A stretch of 64,000 nucleotides of DNA from Bifidobacterium asteroides DSM 20089 (GTDB lineage: Bacteria > Actinomycetota > Actinomycetes > Actinomycetales > Bifidobacteriaceae). The DNA is taken from positions 1,364,001 through 1,428,000 of the forward strand of contig NZ_CP017696.1 in the NCBI RefSeq assembly GCF_002715865.1, written 5' to 3'. Under the pieces are notes generated by a model. The model was not told the origin of the DNA and searched no databases. It saw only the letters and a program-made list of their open reading frames with translations. Each line of letters opens with the position of its first letter. Position 1 is the first letter of the stretch. Made by a program: the position numbers and the translations under genes. Positions 55,323 through 63,782 of the stretch are shown one piece after another.

Positions 55323-56505
55323 AGGTGCTCCCCTCCCCCGGCGCACTCCAGACCGTGACCGAGCCATGGTGGGTCAGGGCTACATGCTTGACGATGGCCA
55401 GCCCCAGACCGATGCCTACGGCAGTCTCTTCATTCTGATTGTCGGCGCGGTAGAAGCGCTCGAAGATCCTGTCCTGGTCAACCTTGGATATGCCTCGGCC
55501 GTGGTCGACCACCCTGATTTTTGCGTAGTGCCCGTCATTGGAGGACTGTGCCACCAGGGAGACAGTGGATCCGGAAGATGAGTATGAGATAGCGTTCTCC
55601 ACCAGCTTGGCCAGAGCCACTTCGATCTGTTGCCCGTCGCCGTGAATCGTCAGTGGCTGGTCGCATCGCCATCGCAGGGCCACATGGGCCCGATCAGCTC
55701 TACCCTGCTCATCCTGCACCACTGCCCGTATCTGCTCAGCCACGTCAAGCACGTTCTCCCTGCTAGGCTTGATCCGCTCCTGAGCCCGGATCAGCAGAAG
55801 AAGATCCTTGAGCACATGCCCCAGATAGGCACTGTAACGCTGAACCGAAGAGGCATCCTTGGAGACGCTGCGCAGGTGGTTGCGAAGCAGTTCTGGGTCA
55901 TCCCCCTCCAGGAGGGAGGTGGTTTTCAGCTGCGCCGCCAGCTCCTCCAGGGCCTGAACCGGCTTGAGCATCTGCTCGGATACATTGGTCATGAAAGCGT
56001 CCCTGGTCCGAACGAACCTGACCGAATCGCTCACATCATCGATAAGCACGACGACCAGGGACTCGTCGATACGCCCAAGAGTGATCTTGAGCCAGTTCCG
56101 TCTGGATACCGCCTGGGCCTGAACATGGGTAGCGTCCCCAGGATCTTTGGTCTCGTCAATATCCCAATCATCGGATTCCGTGCTCTCGGCTGCGGTATCC
56201 AGAGCGAATTCGGTGGGCGTTCGCGTAATCAGATTAAAGCTGCGCCGACCGCCCGAATGCCGTACCTGCGTGATGGCTTCCATGATCTTCGGATCCACAA
56301 TCTCGTCGTTGCTGACGATTCCCAGCCTGTAGGCATCCGGACTGGAACGAACAACTTCGTCATCGCCATCGACCACAACCGTGGCGGCGGGGATAACCGC
56401 CAGCAAGGCCTGGGTCGAGCCCTCCAAAGCCTCGCCGTCGGCCTGTTCACCATCCTTGCCCCGGTTGCCTACAAGTCTGCGTAGGCAATCCATGAACCGT
56501 CTCAT
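55255..56505 (-). CDS. senX3: SenX3-like sensor kinase lacking the phosphoacceptor histidine
   Basis: A 416-residue protein with a PAS-like N domain (ALLAVIPAATVVVDGDDEVVRSS), no membrane segments, a DHp region and an HATPase domain. The ATPase is intact: N box LVENAISYSSSG, G1 DHGRGISKVDQDRIFERFYR, G2 TAVGIGLGLAIVKHVALTHHG. The H box, however, reads FMTNVSEQMLKPVQAL where SenX3 has FxxNVSHELKTPVxAL, so the His is Glu177 (codon GAG at 55977-55975). I chose ATG 56505 after GGAGGG. No response regulator is adjacent. It is divergent from phoU. Confidence 0.85.
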   Translation of the reverse strand: MRRFMDCLRRLVGNRGKDGEQADGEALEGSTQALLAVIPAATVVVDGDDEVVRSSPDAYRLGIVSNDEIVDPKIMEAITQVRHSGGRRSFNLITRTPTEFALDTAAESTESDDWDIDETKDPGDATHVQAQAVSRRNWLKITLGRIDESLVVVLIDDVSDSVRFVRTRDAFMTNVSEQMLKPVQALEELAAQLKTTSLLEGDDPELLRNHLRSVSKDASSVQRYSAYLGHVLKDLLLLIRAQERIKPSRENVLDVAEQIRAVVQDEQGRADRAHVALRWRCDQPLTIHGDGQQIEVALAKLVENAISYSSSGSTVSLVAQSSNDGHYAKIRVVDHGRGISKVDQDRIFERFYRADNQNEETAVGIGLGLAIVKHVALTHHGSVTVWSAPGEGSTFTLMLPLAQDPVVGQDGDNPND

Positions 56506-56705
56506 AAAGACTTCCCTCCAGTCCGGCGCCGACCCCGGACGCTGCGACATCAGCCGAGTCTCATCGGCAGTTCCGGCTTCATTCTCGCATATCCGACAGT
56601 GATTGCCGCCCCAAGAGCCGACATTCTTCGATGCTGGCTTTTTCTTGCCACCTTGGTCACATAGACTGTAGTCATATCGTTGACCGAGGCCGAAAGGGAA
56701 GAACA

Positions 56706-57383
56706 ATGCGCGTGATTTTCAACGAGGAGCTGGGGCTGGTGGCCGACGATCTCGATCGGATGGCCGCCAAGGTTCGCGATGCCATCAAAAAAGCCGGAAG
56801 ATCCCTGATGGACTGCGATGTGGAGACGGCCCAGGAGGTCATCGACGGGGATGCCGACATAGACGACCTCCAGGCCAGCATCATCGATCAATGCATCAGA
56901 CTCCTGGCAAAACAGAGCCCCGTGGCCACTGATCTACGAGTGGTGGTCTCCACACTGAGCCTGTCGGCCACCTTCGAACGCATGGGAGACCTGGCCAGGC
57001 ACATCGCCGAGACGGCAAGGCGCTCCTACCCCGAGCCGACCCTGCCCTCCGAGGTCATCCCACTATTCAAACAGATGCAGAACTTCCTGGATGTCATGGC
57101 CGACCGCCTGGTCGAGATGCTCTCCGACAGAGACACGACCATAGCCGAGCAAATCATCTTCAGCGACGACCAGATGGACAAGCTCCATCAGCAGACATTC
57201 GGCTACGCCCTATCAGACGACTGGAAAGGAACCAGACAGCAGCTGATCGACCTGGTCCTGGTGGCACGGTTCATGGAGCGTCTGGGAGACCATGGCGTCT
57301 CGGCGGCCCGGCGCGTGGTCTACATCGTCTCGGGCTTCGACCCCTCCAAGGATCCAAAGGATCTCGACCTCGATCTGGACTGA
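56706..57383 (+). CDS. phoU: Phosphate signalling complex protein PhoU
   Basis: A 225-residue PhoU with two three-helix bundles. The metal-binding E/DxxxD motifs appear as DGDADIDDLQASIIDQ in repeat 1 and SDDQMDKLHQQTFGY in repeat 2. It normally connects the Pst transporter to the SenX3/PhoR kinase. AAAGGGAAG lies before ATG 56706. It is divergent from senX3 and convergent with gpmA. No pst genes are in the window. Confidence 0.94.
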   Translation: MRVIFNEELGLVADDLDRMAAKVRDAIKKAGRSLMDCDVETAQEVIDGDADIDDLQASIIDQCIRLLAKQSPVATDLRVVVSTLSLSATFERMGDLARHIAETARRSYPEPTLPSEVIPLFKQMQNFLDVMADRLVEMLSDRDTTIAEQIIFSDDQMDKLHQQTFGYALSDDWKGTRQQLIDLVLVARFMERLGDHGVSAARRVVYIVSGFDPSKDPKDLDLDLD

Positions 57384-57399
57384 GCGGACAGAAAAGAGG

Positions 57400-57441
57400 C
57401 GGCCTGCCACCTGACAGTCTGTCGGGCGGCGGGCCGTTTTT
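57400..57441 (+). terminator. Rho-independent terminator of phoU
   Basis: A 9-bp stem (CGGCCTGCC / GGCGGGCCG, one G-U) with an inner helix, followed by TTTTT. Confidence 0.85.
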
Positions 57442-57471
57442 CACTTCCCAACCGCAGGAATAAATACGAAA

Positions 57472-57505
57472 GGCGGTGCCTTCCACATAGGGAAAAGACA
57501 CCGCC
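57472..57505 (-). terminator. Terminator of gpmA
   Basis: A 7-bp stem (GGCGGTG / CACCGCC); the minus strand continues TTTCGTATTTATT. It lies about 70 bases past the gpmA stop. Confidence 0.7.
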
Positions 57506-57572
57506 CAATCAGCTTGGATAATCTACATCCAAAGTCCGATTCACATCATCATATAGGTCTCTCTGAAGAATC

Positions 57573-58313
57573 TCACTTCTGGCCCTGGGCCGCCACAGCA
57601 GCAGCACCGGCTGCGGCTGCCTCCGGATCCAGGTACTCGCCGCGAGGCTTGACGGGCTTGAAGTTCTCGTCAAGCTCATAGACCAGGGGAATGGCCGTGG
57701 GGATGTTGACCTTGGCGATCTCATCCTCAGTCAGGTTGTCGAGCATCTTGACGATGGCCCTCAGAGAGTTGCCATGGGCGGCAATCAGGACGGTCTTGCC
57801 GGTCTTGAGCTCCGGGACAATGTCGCTCTCCCAGTAGGGGGTCACGCGCTTGACCACGTTGGCCAGTGCCTCGGCACGGGGCACGGGGGCTCCTGCATAT
57901 CGAGGATCATGGGACTGCGAGTATTCGTCGTCAGGGTCGATCTCGGGCGGCGGGGTGGCATAGGAACGACGCCAGAGCATGAACTTCTCGTCGCCGTACT
58001 TCTCGCGAATCTCGGTCTTGTTCTTGCCCTGCAGGGCTCCGTAGTGACGCTCGTTCAGCCTCCAGTCACGCTTGACGGGAATCCAGAGACGGTCGGCCTC
58101 GTCCAAGGCGATGTTGGCGGTGTTGATGGCGCGGCGAAGCAGGGATGTGAAGACGATGTCGGGCAGAACACCCTTATCCTTGAGCAGCTTGCCGCCCTTG
58201 CGTGCCTCCTGCTCGCCCTGCTCGGTCAGTGGGACGTCCACCCAGCCGGTGAACTGATTGGTGTTGTTCCATGCGCTCTGGCCGTGCCTGAGCAATACTA
58301 GTTTGTAGGTCAT
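57573..58313 (-). CDS. gpmA: Phosphoglycerate mutase, 2,3-BPG dependent
   Basis: A 246-residue dPGM interconverting 3- and 2-phosphoglycerate in lower glycolysis. The phosphohistidine is in [23 protein letters not shown], with [16 protein letters not shown] and [15 protein letters not shown] also present. The Ala-rich tail ([15 protein letters not shown]) extends past the usual end. No Shine-Dalgarno is seen before the ATG. It is located opposite phoU, as in many actinobacteria. Confidence 0.97.
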   Translation of the reverse strand: MTYKLVLLRHGQSAWNNTNQFTGWVDVPLTEQGEQEARKGGKLLKDKGVLPDIVFTSLLRRAINTANIALDEADRLWIPVKRDWRLNERHYGALQGKNKTEIREKYGDEKFMLWRRSYATPPPEIDPDDEYSQSHDPRYAGAPVPRAEALANVVKRVTPYWESDIVPELKTGKTVLIAAHGNSLRAIVKMLDNLTEDEIAKVNIPTAIPLVYELDENFKPVKPRGEYLDPEAAAAGAAAVAAQGQK

Positions 58314-58375
58314 AGTGAAAATTCTAAGACTTAAGAGGGACTGTTTGCGGATCTACCTCGCCTTGAAGCAGTCTC

Positions 58376-59323
58376 TTAAAGCAGACAGACACCCAGCCAG
58401 CAGAACCCTGTCAGCAAATCGGTATAACCCGACAGCGCAAAGGCCCTGCTGAAGCGGTTTCGACTACTGGCCACTGTGGTCGCAACGGCCATCGCCAGAA
58501 TAGGCAGCAGGCAGAGCAGACGAGGCCAGACGACTGCAAGGGAACCATTTGAAAGGGACCACGACTCGACGACGCCCAGAATCACGGCCAGGGCATAGCA
58601 GGACCCCATCAGAATCAAGGTGCCTCTGGCTCCGATAAAGGAAGACAGCGTGTACTTGCCGGCCAACGGGTCCGCATCAATGTCGCGATAGTTGTTGATC
58701 TCCAGAACGGGAATGCAGATAAGACCGCCAACCAGGGCGCCGATGAACCCGTGACGGTCGACACCGCCGGTCTCCAGGTACTGGGTGGCCAGCACGCCCA
58801 CCAGGCCAAAGAAGATCATAATGCTCAGCTCGCCCATGGCCCTATAACCGTAAGGGTGTTTGCCTCCCGTGTAGAACCAGGCTCCCAGCAGGCAGAAGAC
58901 ACCGACCATGATCATCCACCAGTGGCCAGTCACCCCGCACAGGATCAGACCGGACAGGCAGGCCATAAGGATGTTGAGATAGGCAGACAGCAGGACCTTC
59001 CGAGGCTCCACCCCACCGGCCACCCCTCGTCTGGGCAAATCAGGCACCGCCCCATCAGCGCCAGCGCCTGAAAGGCTGCTCCGGCCCTCGTCGGTACCCC
59101 TTATTCCGTCAAAATAGTCATTGGCCAGATTGCAGGTACTGTGGATGAATACAGCCGTCAGACAGCATAAGAGAGCAATCAGCCAGAAGCGCGCATCCGG
59201 CCCCGACCCTTGGCTGAGCAGCTGCCGGAGGGCCGCCGCCGTGCCGATCAGAACCGGCGTGGGCGAGCAGAGCAAGGCCGAGGGTCGCAGTGCGTCCTTG
59301 TATTCCCGAAGTGTGATGAACAT
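58376..59323 (-). CDS. UbiA-family prenyltransferase, MenA-like paralogue 2
   Basis: A 315-residue membrane prenyltransferase with about eight hydrophobic segments. Both Asp-rich metal/prenyl-diphosphate motifs are intact: NLANDYFDGIRGTDEGR and NNYRDIDADPLAGKYTL. The pattern with HPYGYRAMGELSIMIFFGLVGV is MenA (1,4-dihydroxy-2-naphthoate prenyltransferase). ATG 59323 is preferred although its ribosome site is weak. It follows directly after a paralogous gene, with which it shares long blocks. No other men gene is present. Confidence 0.88.
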   Translation of the reverse strand: MFITLREYKDALRPSALLCSPTPVLIGTAAALRQLLSQGSGPDARFWLIALLCCLTAVFIHSTCNLANDYFDGIRGTDEGRSSLSGAGADGAVPDLPRRGVAGGVEPRKVLLSAYLNILMACLSGLILCGVTGHWWMIMVGVFCLLGAWFYTGGKHPYGYRAMGELSIMIFFGLVGVLATQYLETGGVDRHGFIGALVGGLICIPVLEINNYRDIDADPLAGKYTLSSFIGARGTLILMGSCYALAVILGVVESWSLSNGSLAVVWPRLLCLLPILAMAVATTVASSRNRFSRAFALSGYTDLLTGFCWLGVCLL

Positions 59324-59389
59324 GATTGCCTGATTATCCACCAAATCGCTTGAAGGCCGGTCTGCTCTCTTATGAGAGTATCAAGATTT

Positions 59390-60370
59390 TCACAGCTGCA
59401 GGAGCAGACCAGCCGACCAGCACAGGGCAGAGACCAGGGTGCCCTTGCCTGCCATGCCAAAGGCCTTGGGCACCTGGCCACGGGCAAAGGTTCGACAGAT
59501 CAGCAGGAAGACAGCGGCCACTGGCAGCAGGATCAGCACAAGAGGAAAGCCCGGCAGGCCATGTCGCATGACAGCCGGAACGAACTGGATCAGGCCCAGG
59601 ACCAGGCTCAGGATGTAGACCAGGTAGATGGAGATGGCTGCTGCCCGCGCCCCCACCAGAACCGCAAATGTGTGTTTGCCGGCAAGGCGGTCGTCGTCCA
59701 GGTCCCGATAATTGTTGAGCATGAGCAGGCCCACGGCGTTGAGCCCGCAGACGCAGGCACCCAGGATGCCAGTAGCATCGACCCTGTTAATGAGAAAGTA
59801 CTCGGTTCCCAGGGTGGCCACCAGACCGAAGAAGATGAAGACGCTGACCTCACCCAGTCCGTGGTAGCCGTACGGATGCGGGCCGCCCACGTAACACCAG
59901 CCGGCAATCAGGCAGCAGATCCCGACCAGGATCATCCACCAGTGACCGGTCAATGCCATGACAACCAGACCCATCAGGCAGGTGAAGGCCGCCGAGATCA
60001 TGGTGGCGTACAGCACCTTCCTGGGCGGCACACCGGCGGCGACCAGACGTCTGGGCCTGCCGGAGGTGGCTTCCTCGCCGCCTCGGCCTGAGTCAGTTCC
60101 GCGAACACCATCGGCATAGTCATTGGCGAAGTTGGCTGCGATCTGCATAGACAGGGCGAGCAAGACCAGCAAGACCACGATCAGGGCCAGCCGTCCCGGC
60201 GTGGTCGCCTTCAGGTCAGGGTCGACAGGCGTGGGCGAGCAGGAGCTGGTGCACTGTTCCAGCAGCCGTGACCGCTTCAAGAGTGCAGCTGAAGCGCCCA
60301 CGCAGACAGGCGCCACCGAGGCAGGCAGCGTCCGGGGACGCATGCCATCCATCCAAAGCCTGATATTCAT
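59390..60370 (-). CDS. menA: UbiA-family prenyltransferase, MenA-like paralogue 1
   Basis: A 326-residue MenA-type enzyme that would attach a polyprenyl chain to 1,4-dihydroxy-2-naphthoate in menaquinone synthesis. The Asp motifs are NFANDYADGVRGTDSGRG and NNYRDLDDDRLAGKHTF, with GPHPYGYHGLGEVSVFIFFGLVATL between. AAGGGAGGG precedes the ATG. It lies 35 bases after lysS on the same strand and 67 bases before the second paralogue, so the three may be cotranscribed. Confidence 0.88.
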   Translation of the reverse strand: MNIRLWMDGMRPRTLPASVAPVCVGASAALLKRSRLLEQCTSSCSPTPVDPDLKATTPGRLALIVVLLVLLALSMQIAANFANDYADGVRGTDSGRGGEEATSGRPRRLVAAGVPPRKVLYATMISAAFTCLMGLVVMALTGHWWMILVGICCLIAGWCYVGGPHPYGYHGLGEVSVFIFFGLVATLGTEYFLINRVDATGILGACVCGLNAVGLLMLNNYRDLDDDRLAGKHTFAVLVGARAAAISIYLVYILSLVLGLIQFVPAVMRHGLPGFPLVLILLPVAAVFLLICRTFARGQVPKAFGMAGKGTLVSALCWSAGLLLQL

Positions 60371-60404
60371 GACCGTCCCTCCCTTGTTATCATCTCAGAC
60401 CATC

Positions 60405-62033
60405 TCAGATCAGCGGCTTGACCAGGGGGAAGGTGATGGTCTCACGGATGGACGCACCGGTGAGGGCGATCAGCAGGCGATCGATGCCCATGCCCATGCC
60501 GCCAGCGGGAGGCATTCCTACGCCCAAGGCCTCCAGGAAGTCCTCGTCAATGTCCATGGCCTCGACATCGCCACGGCTGGCCATCTTGGCCTGCTCGACG
60601 AACCGCTGCCGCTGGACCACCGGGTCGTTGAGCTCGGAGTAGCCTGTGGCCAACTCGAATCCGCGAACGTAGAGGTCCCACTTCTCGACCACGCCCGGCT
60701 TGGTGCGGTGGGCCTTGACAAGGGGCGAGGTCTCGACCGGGAAATCACGCACGAAGGTCGGCTCATACAGCTTGTCCTGCCAGAAGTGCTCCCAGAGGTG
60801 TTCGACCAGCTTGCCGTGGTTTTCGGCAGGCTCCTCCTCCAGGCCCAGCCTGTCAGCGATTGTCCGCAGATGGTCCGCACTGGTCTGCGGGGTGATCTCC
60901 TCACCCAGGGACTCGGAAAGGGACTCATACATGCTGATCTGACGCCAATCACCACCGAAGTCGTACTGGCTGCCATCCTGCAGGGTCACCTTCAGCGATC
61001 CAGCCGTGGCCATGGCCGCCTTCTGGATCAGCTCCTTGGTCAGCTCCCCGATGGTGTCGTAGGTGCCATAGGCCTGATAGGCCTCCAGCATGGTGAACTC
61101 CGGGGCATGGGTGGCATCCACGCCCTCATTGCGGAAGTCGCGGTTGATCTCGAAGACACGCTCAATGCCGCCGACCAGGCAACGCTTGAGGAAGAGCTCA
61201 GGCGCAATGCGCAGGTAGAGGTCGATGTCAAAGGCATTCATATGCGTGGTGAATGGCCGTGCCGCAGCGCCGCCATGCACAGTTTGGAGCATGGGGGTCT
61301 CGACCTCCATGAAGTCGTGGTCTTCGAAGGTACGCCTCAGGGAGGAGACGGCCTTGGAACGACGACGGACCATGGCCCGCACATCCTCATCGGCAATCAT
61401 TGCCAGGTAGGGCTTGCGGGTGCGCTGCTCCTCGGTCAGCTCCTTGTGAAGGGCCGGCAGCGGCTGCAGGGCCTTGGCCGCGATGTTCCACTCAGTGGCG
61501 AAGATTGAGAGCTCACCGGTCTTGGAGGCGACCACGCGGCCGCGCAGGTAGAGGTGGTCGCCCAAGTCGACCAGCTGCTTGAACCGCTTCAGAGAATCAG
61601 CGCCAATCTCACGCTTTGAGATCATGCCCTGGATGCGGGTGCCATCGCCCGCCGCCAGCTGGACGAAGCAGAGGCCGCCGCCGTTGCGCAGGAAGAGGAC
61701 CCTGCCGGCGATGCCAACCACATCCTCGGTCTCCTGGCCAGGCTCAAGGCGGTCCTGATACTTACGGCGCACATCCTCGATGCGGTCGGTCACATCCAGA
61801 TGGACCGGGTAAGGCTCGACGCCTTCCTTGAGCATGAGCGCCCTCTTGGCCACACGCATGCGCACCTGTTCGGGATGGCCTTCAGCGCCGTCCGTCAGGT
61901 TGCCGGGATCAATGGCGTCGTCCAACTGGGCGCCCTGATCGATCTTCTCCGTGATGGCCATATCCTGATCAAGCAGTGCCTGAGCACGCTCGACCGTCGT
62001 CAGACGAGGGGTTTCTTCCGATGAGTCATTCAT
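60405..62033 (-). CDS. lysS: Lysyl-tRNA synthetase, class II
   Basis: A 542-residue class IIb synthetase. The N-terminal OB-fold anticodon domain (about 100-210) contains VGIAGRVLFLRNGGGLCFVQL, and the catalytic domain has motif 2 (ERVFEINRDFRNEGVDATHAPEFTMLEAYQAY) and motif 3 (GMGIDRLLIALTG). Read on the minus strand, TAAAAT lies about ten bases before the ATG and there is no Shine-Dalgarno, so a leaderless start is plausible. The N-terminal 60 residues are an extension. Confidence 0.96.
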   Translation of the reverse strand: MNDSSEETPRLTTVERAQALLDQDMAITEKIDQGAQLDDAIDPGNLTDGAEGHPEQVRMRVAKRALMLKEGVEPYPVHLDVTDRIEDVRRKYQDRLEPGQETEDVVGIAGRVLFLRNGGGLCFVQLAAGDGTRIQGMISKREIGADSLKRFKQLVDLGDHLYLRGRVVASKTGELSIFATEWNIAAKALQPLPALHKELTEEQRTRKPYLAMIADEDVRAMVRRRSKAVSSLRRTFEDHDFMEVETPMLQTVHGGAAARPFTTHMNAFDIDLYLRIAPELFLKRCLVGGIERVFEINRDFRNEGVDATHAPEFTMLEAYQAYGTYDTIGELTKELIQKAAMATAGSLKVTLQDGSQYDFGGDWRQISMYESLSESLGEEITPQTSADHLRTIADRLGLEEEPAENHGKLVEHLWEHFWQDKLYEPTFVRDFPVETSPLVKAHRTKPGVVEKWDLYVRGFELATGYSELNDPVVQRQRFVEQAKMASRGDVEAMDIDEDFLEALGVGMPPAGGMGMGIDRLLIALTGASIRETITFPLVKPLI

Positions 62034-62161
62034 AAATCGCTATTTTACGCATGAGCCGGTACTTGGCCCCAGGCACCGCTGACCAGCAAGCGATCGGGGC
62101 TTCGCGCCGCGCAGACGATGGCGTTTGGCCGACGGTACGTGTACTATATAGAACGTTGTCA

Positions 62162-62235
<74 letters not shown>

Positions 62236-62341
62236 CAAATTATCCTGGTCCGAATGGGCCGGGATTTCAACGTTTAGAGCACATCACGCAACCGGCGAAA
62301 CCGATTTTGAGCGCACTTTGCAGCAGCAACTCGTTCATCGA

Positions 62342-62356
62342 CCCCCCCCCCCCCCC
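62342..62356 (+). repeat. Poly-C tract (15 C)
   Basis: Fifteen C followed by ACCG, exactly where the integrase fragment ends. The only comparable tract in the window (47185-47195, 11 C) is also followed by ACCG and also lies in an element remnant. Confidence 0.8.
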
Positions 62357-62357
62357 A

Positions 62358-62683
62358 CCGAATCCAGGTCATCGTTGAACAGATCCGCATACACATCCAA
62401 GGTCATCGCGGCCAACGTGTGCCCCAGCCGCCGCTGGATGGCCTTCACGTTCGCCCCGCTCTTGACCATCAGGCTGGCCGCCGTGTGTCGTAGGTCATGG
62501 ATGGTCATCCGTTTTCAACCCGGCCGCATCGCACGCACGGGCAAACCACTTGCCGCCGTCCTTCGGCGACACCGACTTCATGTAGCCATGAAAGCTCCCC
62601 GTGAACAGCAGCTTGTCAGGGCCGCGCCCGCCGATCAGCCGGTTCAGCCAGTCGTCGAGGATGGCGGGAAACACAAGGCTGTG
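62358..62683 (-). pseudogene. Tyrosine recombinase (phage integrase), C-terminal fragment
   Basis: Minus-strand frames read AILDDWLNRLIGGRGPDKLLFTGSFHGYMKSVSPKDGGKWFARACDAAGLK, then after a frameshift near 62508 TIHDLRHTAASLMVKSGANVKAIQRRLGHTLAAMTLDVYADLFNDDLDSV. The HxLRHT...LGH box of the catalytic domain is clear, and the nucleophile Tyr is in DVYADLF. The N-terminal half is missing and the 3' end runs into the poly-C tract. Confidence 0.8.
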
Positions 62684-62963
62684 CTCGCCTTTGGTGCCGG
62701 CCAGCCCGCAACCTGAGTCGTGGTGTTTGGCATGGACAAGCTCGTAGCAAAAGGCGCAGCGGTATTTCGTGCAGCATAATCATGCGGTTCTTTTCCCAGT
62801 AGAACCCGCATAAATGCGGGGCAAGTGTGCGCTCTTCAATCCTGACTTCAAGCATTGTTGCTTCGCGCAATAAATCAGCCATATCAGGATGTCTCATGCC
62901 CGCTTTCTCCCTCTGCATCTCAATCTCCTGGGGTCTACCTTTCCATCGCCGCATTGGGATCAT
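62684..62963 (-). pseudogene. ImmA/IrrE-like metallopeptidase fragment, frameshifted
   Basis: One frame starts MIPMRRWKGRPQEIEMQ and continues ADLLREATMLEVRIEERTLAPHLCGFYWEKNRMIML; a second frame then reads RCAFCYELVHAKHHDSGCG. The latter matches the zinc site of ImmA/IrrE peptidases (HELxHAxHHDxGC), with the first His replaced by Tyr. It runs directly into integrase sequence, so a deletion joined the two genes. In phages this family cleaves the repressor. Confidence 0.5.
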
Positions 62964-63118
62964 GTAGAGCGGCTATATCGAAATCTTCCGGATGATCCGC
63001 AACCCGATCCAGCTTCGCTGCTCTGCTCTTTTGTTCTTCGTTTTGCCAGCTTAGCTACAATACTTGCTCTAGCGTTGAGGCTAGATTGAGATTGAAGAAT
63101 TGGCACAGCGCTATAAAC

Positions 63119-63319
63119 TCACGCAAAGAAGGCGACCCATGCCTGCAATTGGAAAAGGTCGCTGACTCTTGGCGCACTTACGTCGATGGCACGGGCGAGC
63201 GCGTGGTCTGATATTTGAAACGGTGACTCATCTCGCTTTTCGGAAATAAGTCCCATAACCGTAATATCAGCCAACGTCCAAACGCTCGCGTAATTTGCCG
63301 TGGCAATCAGATCAGACAT
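63119..63319 (-). CDS. XRE-type HTH protein, probably truncated
   Basis: 66 codons from ATG 63319, ending in ISDHALARAIDVSAPRVSDLFQL, an HTH-like segment, after an N-terminal part (TANYASVWTLADITVMGLI) like those of actinophage regulators. The stop follows the recognition helix, so the C-terminal half of the domain is missing. No Shine-Dalgarno is seen; AT-rich sequence upstream may hold a divergent promoter. Confidence 0.4.
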   Translation of the reverse strand: MSDLIATANYASVWTLADITVMGLISEKRDESPFQISDHALARAIDVSAPRVSDLFQLQAWVAFFA

Positions 63320-63443
63320 GTAACAATTTTTTACCAATCGCAACACAAGTTTGACATAGTGAGAGAAAAATCTTACTGGCCTGCTGCTCGGGCCATAGAC
63401 GTGCTTCGCAAAAAAGTACTGATCAACGAGCAATTCAAAACCG

Positions 63444-63638
63444 AACTGGGCATCAGCGCTGCGCATAGCCAGACCAACACTGAACGCCCGGTTTGAAGCC
63501 GACGACATGAGGCTCAGCAAGTTCATACAGCTGTCGAAAGAAGTCGGTGTCGATCCAAGCGAAGCACTCAATGGCTGCGACGGGGAGTCTCCGGCATCAT
63601 CGGCGCCCGCAGGGAAGGAGAAGGGATCAAAAGGCTAG
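63444..63638 (+). pseudogene. XRE-type HTH regulator, 3' fragment with frameshift
   Basis: A frame without a start codon reads LRIARPTLNARFEADDMRLSKFIQLSKEVGVDPSEALNG and ends TAG at 63636-63638. This is the recognition helix and C-terminal helices of an XRE domain. The preceding helix (VLINEQFKTELGIS) sits in another frame just upstream, indicating a frameshift near 63440-63460. It faces the minus-strand HTH fragment. Confidence 0.45.
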
Positions 63639-63782
63639 TCTTGCCCAAATCCTTTTTGACCTGCTCGCGAATCTTGACGACATGATAGGGCGGATCATCA
63701 TTGCTGGACGGCCAGAGCCTCTGAAACAGGAGCAACCCGTGCCCTTTCTGCGTCATGCTGGTCGGCAGGGGCTTCCACCCTC

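Noticed and set aside
62616-62963. A single intact 115-residue gene
   Set aside because: Only its first 60 or so residues look like an ImmA/IrrE protein; the rest is out of frame with both the zinc site and the integrase, so it is better described as two fused, frameshifted fragments.
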